Source: Fidelibacterota bacterium UBA2125 (GTDB lineage: Bacteria > Fidelibacterota > Marinisomatia > Marinisomatales > S15-B10). Taken from it: a stretch of 8,895 bases of DNA. Below the pieces are notes generated by a model. It was not told the DNA's origin. It saw only the letters and a list, made by a program, of their open reading frames with translations, and did not search any database. The DNA lies in assembly GCA_002329125.1 (NCBI GenBank), contig DCXX01000130.1:1-8895 (forward strand), given 5' to 3'. Below are positions 4,989 to 8,895 of this stretch, piece by piece (position 1 is the stretch's first letter; every line of letters starts with the position of its first letter). The position numbers and the translations under genes are program-made.

Positions 4989-7226
4989 ATGCCGAGAAGG
5001 GTTATCTTATTCTTTTTATGTCTAGGTCTGACGGGCCAACTGTCTGCCCAGGAAACCATTGCTCGTGTTACTAAGATGCGGGGTGATGTCCGTCTCAAGA
5101 ATCTCAATAAAGCAACTTTCTCTCCGGCCAAGCCGGGAGCACCCGTTATTTCCGGTGATGTGATCAATGTTGGAAAAGAAAGTTTCTGTATGGTCATTTT
5201 TCTCGATGATAAAAGTGTGCTGAAGATTCGGGAGGATACACAGTTCCAATTTATTGACACGGAAAATACACGGACATTGGGCATTGAGTTCGGAAAGATC
5301 CTCTCTGATGTGAAAAAAGATAAAAAGAAGGATTTTCGCGTAGAGACGCCTGTATCTGTTGCTAGTGTGAAGGGGACGCAATTTTGGTCTGTTATTAACC
5401 GGATGGGCTTTGACAAGTTCTACGGTCTGGAGGGGATGGTAGATGTCTTCAACGCTGTCAGTGGACAGTCTGTTGCTCTCGGTCCCGGTGAAATGACACT
5501 TTCCACAGCCACCGGACAAGTCCTTACATCTCCCGCCGATCCTGAAGAGGTGCCTGAAGATCCTGAGGAAGAGATTGAACAGGAACCTGAACCGGAAGAA
5601 GAACCTCAGGAACCTGAAACCGAACAGGAGTCTGAGGAGGTGCCTGAAGAAGTTGAAGAACCTCAGGAAGATCTTTTCCAGGAGGAAGAGGAACCAGAGG
5701 ACATTTTTGAAGAGGAAGAGGCACCGGAAGAAGAATCAGAGGTAGAAGAAAGTCCTGAAGAAGAAAAAGAGCCTCCTACTCCACCGGAGAAGCCGTTCAA
5801 TATGGGGCTCGGCGTAGGTTCAGCTACAATAGATGGTGAGATTTACAATCAGATTGCTCTGAGACCCGAGTTTAAACTGGGTAACTTGGGCATCGGTCTC
5901 GATCTTGTCCTCTACGTTGACAATGAAGGAAATGTCAGAAAGGACGAGTGGGATGAGGCGAGCGATTTTGTCGATAAGTTCCTCTACATTCGCTGGGGCG
6001 ATAAGTCTGATCCGTTCTGGTTCAAGGTGGGTTCCCTGGAAGGAGTAACACTGGGTTACGGTGGTCTCCTATCCGGCTATTCCAACATGATGGAGTTTCC
6101 CTCAATCCGACGGGTGGGCCTGAATACTGGAGGCAATTTTGGCAATTTCGGCACTGAACTTTTCTTCTCCAATGTGAAGGACTTTACACGCGGCGGTACA
6201 CTTATGGGCCTGAGGGGTACTTTCACCGTTTCTGAGAACCTTCCCCTGAAGCTGGGTGTAAGCTATGTGACAGACATGAACCAGTTCTCCGGGCTGAAAG
6301 ATATAGATGACGATTCTTATCCGGATATCTTTGATGATTTTCCTGACAGTACAAATCTTTGGAATGACACGGACCGCGACGGTATACCTGATCCCCATGA
6401 CGGGCTCGACAGTTCTCGGTGGGACATTGATGCCGACGGCGACAACATTTACGATGCGCTGGACGACTCTCTTTCTCTGAAGCCAACGCCGTTCAGTATT
6501 GAGGAAAATAAGAGTGTTGCCAATGGATTCACGCTTGATGTAGGATATCCAGTTGTGCAGGGTGAGTCCTTTAACCTTGTGGTCTATTCTGAATTGAATA
6601 GGCTCAGTTTTCCGGCTGTGGAAACGGAACAGTTTTCTAGAATTGAACGAGGTGGTACGGGGATTACCATACCGGGACTAAGGGCCAGCATGTTTGGCTT
6701 TATAAATCTGAGTGTGGAGTACAGGATCAAGAATGATTATTTCCTTCCGCAATTTTTTGATCAGGCTTACGATCTAAACAGGATCCTTCCTGTTTACTCT
6801 GACACGGGGACGGTGGTCTTTACAAAAGATATGCTGGTATTTGCTGATTCTACCACAGCAATCAACACAAAAGGGTATTATGGATCCCTGGGGTTCGATC
6901 TTTTGAATATAGCAAGTCTGAGCACCTCCTATGCCAACATGGTTGCCGATACCACAAAATTCAGAAGTTTTAGTGCATTATTAACGGTTAATGCTGAGAA
7001 TATTCCAAAACTGAGCGAGGCGCAAATATTCTACCAGAGAAACAATGACGAAAATCCATTCGATTTTGAAAACCCGACGATAAATACGGTACTGGGTTAC
7101 CGGGTTGGGTACGAAGTGGCGAAAGGTGTCAGCCTGGTTTGGAATTTCCGGCAATTTTACCGAGACATGGGGACAGGGCTTGAGCCGGTGAAGCAGACCA
7201 CCATCGAAACCGTTTTTGACTTTTAA
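4989..7226 (+). CDS. FecR-domain protein fused to an acidic linker and an outer-membrane beta-barrel
   Basis: A 745-aa protein with four parts. Residues 1-20 are a signal peptide (ends QLSA, then QE). Residues about 21-178 form a FecR domain: a first strand with TIARVTKMRGDVRL, then GDVI (56-59), and the characteristic FRVETPVSVASVKGTQF (116-132). In known proteins FecR domains sit in the periplasm, where the classical FecR relays signals to an ECF sigma factor. Residues about 183-267 are a Glu/Pro-rich low-complexity linker. Residues about 268-745 have alternating, aromatic- and glycine-rich strands typical of an outer-membrane beta-barrel and end in Phe-Asp-Phe, a usual C-terminal assembly signal. 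Within the barrel, residues about 436-490 contain DxDxD-G repeats (DTDRDGIPD, DIDADGDNIYD) like the calcium-binding loops of thrombospondin type-3 repeats. A FecR domain on the same chain as a barrel, with no sigma factor nearby, suggests a structural or peptidoglycan/ligand-contacting role rather than classical FecIR signalling; this is inference. The Shine-Dalgarno sequence is not obvious. Confidence 0.85.
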   Translation: MPRRVILFFLCLGLTGQLSAQETIARVTKMRGDVRLKNLNKATFSPAKPGAPVISGDVINVGKESFCMVIFLDDKSVLKIREDTQFQFIDTENTRTLGIEFGKILSDVKKDKKKDFRVETPVSVASVKGTQFWSVINRMGFDKFYGLEGMVDVFNAVSGQSVALGPGEMTLSTATGQVLTSPADPEEVPEDPEEEIEQEPEPEEEPQEPETEQESEEVPEEVEEPQEDLFQEEEEPEDIFEEEEAPEEESEVEESPEEEKEPPTPPEKPFNMGLGVGSATIDGEIYNQIALRPEFKLGNLGIGLDLVLYVDNEGNVRKDEWDEASDFVDKFLYIRWGDKSDPFWFKVGSLEGVTLGYGGLLSGYSNMMEFPSIRRVGLNTGGNFGNFGTELFFSNVKDFTRGGTLMGLRGTFTVSENLPLKLGVSYVTDMNQFSGLKDIDDDSYPDIFDDFPDSTNLWNDTDRDGIPDPHDGLDSSRWDIDADGDNIYDALDDSLSLKPTPFSIEENKSVANGFTLDVGYPVVQGESFNLVVYSELNRLSFPAVETEQFSRIERGGTGITIPGLRASMFGFINLSVEYRIKNDYFLPQFFDQAYDLNRILPVYSDTGTVVFTKDMLVFADSTTAINTKGYYGSLGFDLLNIASLSTSYANMVADTTKFRSFSALLTVNAENIPKLSEAQIFYQRNNDENPFDFENPTINTVLGYRVGYEVAKGVSLVWNFRQFYRDMGTGLEPVKQTTIETVFDF

Positions 7227-7248
7227 ATTCGTTACTTATAGTAATTTT

Positions 7249-7392
7249 ATGGACATGAAGACAGTATTAAAGTTTGATTCCGGCAGGAAAGGGTTTGACA
7301 AGGCGATTTTTATTCTACTGATTTTGGCTGGGATGATTGCTGTGTTAGGTGCGTTCTGGATTTATTCATTTTTTAGATTGGAGGCAACATGA
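7249..7392 (+). CDS. Small single-pass membrane protein (47 aa)
   Basis: ATG to TGA, 47 residues. A basic N-terminus (KFDSGRKGFDK, residues 8-18) is followed by one clear membrane helix (residues about 19-42, rich in Ile, Leu, Gly, Ala and ending in WIYSFF) and a five-residue tail. The positive side probably faces the cytoplasm. It starts 22 bases after the barrel gene, and its stop overlaps the start of the selenoprotein gene as ATGA (7389-7392), a standard sign of coupled translation. An internal ATG at 7255 is an alternative start; neither has a strong ribosome binding site. It could anchor or partner the small redox protein encoded next, but only the position suggests this. Confidence 0.65.
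   Translation: MDMKTVLKFDSGRKGFDKAIFILLILAGMIAVLGAFWIYSFFRLEAT
7380..7384 (+). promoter_or_regulatory. Ribosome binding site of the selenoprotein gene
   Basis: GGAGG lies four bases before the ATG at 7389, inside the end of the 47-aa gene. It is a strong match and fixes the start of a reading frame that otherwise stops after ten codons at a TGA. Confidence 0.75.
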
Positions 7393-7619
7393 ACATATCT
7401 ATCGAATATTGTAGTATGTGAAACTATCTTCCCAGAGCCGCCAGTTTGGCGAACGAAATACTCGAAAAATATGGTACCGATGTGAAAGAACTTAATTTAA
7501 TCCCCTCAGGAGGAGGCGTGTTTGAAGTTATTAAGAATGGTGATCTTATCTTTTCCAAAAAGAGTCTGGACCGCTTCCCTGATGATGGGGAAGTCATGAA
7601 TCTGATTGAATCCGGTTAA
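7389..7619 (+). CDS. SelW-like (Rdx family) selenoprotein with Cys-x-x-Sec, read through TGA at 7419
   Basis: If the in-frame TGA at 7419-7421 is read as selenocysteine (U), the frame runs to TAA at 7617-7619 and gives 76 residues. The start IEYCSMUNYLPRA (5-17) carries the Cys8-x-x-Sec11 redox motif of the Rdx family (SelW/SelT/SelH), a thioredoxin-like fold. Helix ASLANEILEKYG (18-29) follows, then the family motif GGGVFEV (41-47) and the end FSKKSLDRFPDDGEV (55-69), both hallmarks of bacterial SelW-like proteins. Protein-like sequence before and after the TGA in one frame, with family motifs on both sides, argues strongly against a chance stop or pseudogene. A GGAGG site precedes the ATG, which overlaps the stop of the membrane-peptide gene. 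A hairpin fitting a bacterial SECIS follows the TGA. The protein is probably a small cytosolic thiol/selenol oxidoreductase; its partner is unknown. Insertion requires SelA, SelB, SelC and SelD elsewhere in the genome. The alternative, a 10-residue peptide and a dead remnant, is unlikely. Confidence 0.9.
7422..7460 (+). promoter_or_regulatory. Candidate bacterial SECIS element in the selenoprotein mRNA
   Basis: CGCCA (7439-7443) pairs with TGGCG (7447-7451) over the loop GTT, five pairs, 17 bases after the TGA. Bacterial SECIS hairpins lie directly downstream of the UGA inside the coding region and have a G among the first loop bases at roughly this distance, where SelB binds; here G7444 and T7445 supply a GU in the loop. 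A weak lower stem may form from TAT..TT (7425-7430) and GAA.TA (7455-7460). Folding was done by eye only. Confidence 0.6.
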
Positions 7620-8388
7620 AACTATTTTGACAGTCTTTCTGTTCTGTCAGTTTTTACTGGCTGATCAGGAGCCTGAAGTCGTCGTTCTTTCCATCAAAGT
7701 GGGATCTTCCATAGATGCAGCTGAAAATATCCTTATGGGACTCTTTCCTGATATCAAGGGATTTGAGAGTGCCCAGTTCTATAAGATATCTGACAATAGA
7801 TACATGGCTAAGATCGTCTTTATGGATAGGTCTCGTCGACGGTTAAAGAAACGTCACTATTCATGGAAACAGTTTCAGAGATTAAAGTATCTTGCCGGTA
7901 GTCATCCTGAAATCACAGATGAACAGCGTGAGCAGCAGATGGATTATCTCACCTATCTCCGTGCGCATAATATTCTGGATGACATCCCGCCTAACACATT
8001 TTGTACCCTGAAGAATGCCAGGGGTCATCGTTTTAAGGGAACCTATATTGGTTACGATGAAAGAACGGTCACGCTTCAGTCATTGACCCAAAGGATCCGA
8101 TTTCCAATAGAGGATCTTGAATCAATTGCTTACCGACCATTCATTGATGACGGCCAGCCGTGGAAGAAGTTTCTGGCCTTCGCCATGGGATCTCTGGGCG
8201 GTGTGGCTCTGGCAGAAGTGTGGAACGAACAACAGTCGCCCCGGATTGATACGGTGTGGCATAACCGCTTTACAGGGATGGGCGTAGGTCTTCTTTTAGG
8301 AATGGAAATGTTTGAGGCTGTATCCGTATTGACCTCTCCAACCAGGTATATTGCACTGACACAGGAAGAATTGGCAAAAATGAAATGA
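7606..8388 (+). CDS. Secreted/membrane protein with Lsm/SH3-like region, TTG start, function unknown
   Basis: A 260-aa protein. TTG at 7606 is chosen because an in-frame TGA lies immediately before it and because it yields a good signal peptide (residues 1-19, KTILTVFLFCQFLLA). The start lies within the last 14 bases of the selenoprotein gene, so translation is probably coupled; a loose GGGGAAG is 12 bases upstream. Residues about 24-75 are alpha/beta; 75-95 are very basic (DRSRRRLKKRHYSWK). Residues about 129-176 resemble a small beta-barrel of Lsm/SH3 type (CTLKNARGHRFKGTYIGYD, then TVTLQS and RIRFPIEDLESI). Residues about 187-205 and 222-242 are Gly-rich hydrophobic segments (FAMGSLGGVALA, GMGVGLLLGMEM) that could form a membrane hairpin. 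No enzyme motif is seen. It is part of the group led by the barrel gene and probably works at the envelope. I do not recognise the family. Confidence 0.8.
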   Translation: MNPVKTILTVFLFCQFLLADQEPEVVVLSIKVGSSIDAAENILMGLFPDIKGFESAQFYKISDNRYMAKIVFMDRSRRRLKKRHYSWKQFQRLKYLAGSHPEITDEQREQQMDYLTYLRAHNILDDIPPNTFCTLKNARGHRFKGTYIGYDERTVTLQSLTQRIRFPIEDLESIAYRPFIDDGQPWKKFLAFAMGSLGGVALAEVWNEQQSPRIDTVWHNRFTGMGVGLLLGMEMFEAVSVLTSPTRYIALTQEELAKMK

Positions 8389-8436
8389 AACCTCTACATT
8401 CTAAGAGTAATCATTTTTTGAGACGGAGGAATAAGC

Positions 8437-8886
8437 ATGGCTGAAGAACAGGCCCAAGATATAGATACCCAAAAACAGTATCTTATGGCCAAGATCAATG
8501 AATTAACCGATGGAATTGCCCCAGGTTACGGGGAAGCTTTTCTCGAAGAGCTTATGGGGCGCCTGGAAAAAACAGTTTCCGAGTTTAATGAGGAAGTGTC
8601 GGATTTACTTGAGTCTCTCAAGGTCCGCTCTGCCGAAAGAGATGAGAAACTTAAAGAGATGATGGAGCGTGGGGATGATTCCGAAGCTGAACCTTCTGCT
8701 GTTAATGGTGATGTATCAGCAGCCGAATCAGAAATGAGCGATTGGGAAAAACGACTTGAAACCAAGGCCAGTGATGCCGACGGCGAAACTGAGCCTGCTC
8801 CAAAAGGTGATGAAGAAGAGGAAGAGGAGAAACCAAAGAAGAAAGGTTTTTTCAGTAGGAAAAAGAAGAAAAAGAAAAAGAAGTAA
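8437..8886 (+). CDS. Charged coiled-coil protein with acidic run and poly-lysine tail
   Basis: A 149-aa, probably cytosolic protein; there is no signal peptide. Residues about 12-78 are strongly helical with heptad-like spacing (IDTQKQYLMAKINEL, FLEELMGRLEKTVSEF, LLESLKVRSAERDEKLKEMM), a likely coiled coil. Residues 79-120 are acidic and disordered. A run of six Glu (126-131) is followed by KPKKKGFFSR and eight terminal Lys. The start is fixed by GGAGG at 8425-8429, seven bases before the ATG. The opposite charges of the tail could fold back on each other or bind nucleic acid, phospholipid headgroups or the ribosome; the sequence does not tell which. It follows the previous gene by 48 bases on the same strand. 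Function is unknown. Confidence 0.8.
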   Translation: MAEEQAQDIDTQKQYLMAKINELTDGIAPGYGEAFLEELMGRLEKTVSEFNEEVSDLLESLKVRSAERDEKLKEMMERGDDSEAEPSAVNGDVSAAESEMSDWEKRLETKASDADGETEPAPKGDEEEEEEKPKKKGFFSRKKKKKKKK

Positions 8887-8895
8887 AGACAGCGC

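Noticed and set aside
4961..5519. Minus-strand open frames of 151 and 165 aa opposite the start of the FecR gene
   Set aside because: They lie wholly or mostly opposite a well-supported FecR domain, have no ribosome binding site or recognisable motif, and read like low-complexity reverse translations.
7389..7421. Ten-codon leader peptide ending at TGA
   Set aside because: The continuing frame carries conserved SelW/Rdx sequence, so the TGA is far more likely selenocysteine than a real stop; no attenuator-like T run follows the hairpin.
7389..7619. Selenoprotein frame as a pseudogene with a nonsense mutation
   Set aside because: The TGA sits exactly at the second redox position of the Cys-x-x-Cys/Sec motif, the rest of the frame is intact, and signals for translation and a SECIS-like hairpin are present.
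1..8895. CRISPR array, tRNA, rRNA, integrase or transposase
   Set aside because: No regularly spaced repeats, cloverleaf with CCA-type ends, rRNA-like conserved stretches or recombinase motifs were seen on either strand.

Overview
The window looks like a piece of bacterial chromosome, probably from an uncultivated marine-type lineage of the Fibrobacteres-Chlorobi-Bacteroidetes (FCB) group, with something like Marinimicrobia a possibility. This placement is inference. It rests on a FecR-domain protein fused to an outer-membrane beta-barrel with thrombospondin type-3-like Asp-rich loops, a serine-palmitoyltransferase-type PLP enzyme, many short membrane or secreted proteins of unknown function, and one possible Bacteroidetes-style promoter (TTTG-N19-TAnnTTTG). 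No rRNA, tRNA, transposase, integrase or CRISPR array is visible.

Layout. (1) Positions 1-900 hold an AT-rich block with its own extended -10 promoter and two short genes: a 43-aa membrane peptide and a 156-aa secreted or membrane protein. The block is bracketed by imperfect direct repeats, and the right copy is followed by a rho-independent terminator. (2) Positions 989-1474 encode a small NTF2/SnoaL-like lipoprotein ending at a strong terminator. (3) Positions 4597 to 1609 on the minus strand form a tight three-gene unit: an alpha-oxoamine synthase/serine-palmitoyltransferase-type acyltransferase, a possible acetoacetate-decarboxylase-fold protein without an obvious catalytic lysine, and a cysteine-synthase-family enzyme. 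The first and last could together supply an amino-acid precursor and acylate it, as in sulfonolipid (capnine) or sphingolipid synthesis; this is a hypothesis. (4) A divergent intergenic region at 4598-4787 contains a dyad and candidate promoters for both directions. (5) Positions 4788-8886 on the plus strand form a close run of six genes: a 58-aa protein, the 745-aa FecR/acidic-linker/beta-barrel protein, a 47-aa membrane peptide, a 76-aa SelW-like selenoprotein read through an in-frame TGA, a 260-aa secreted/membrane protein started by TTG inside the selenoprotein gene, and a 149-aa charged coiled-coil protein with a poly-lysine tail.

The clearest hidden item is the selenoprotein at 7389-7619. 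It has a Cys-x-x-Sec redox motif, a hairpin just after the TGA that fits a bacterial SECIS element, a good ribosome binding site, and an ATGA overlap with the small membrane-protein gene before it. A standard gene caller would stop at the TGA and miss it. It implies that the host makes and inserts selenocysteine, although none of that machinery is in the window.
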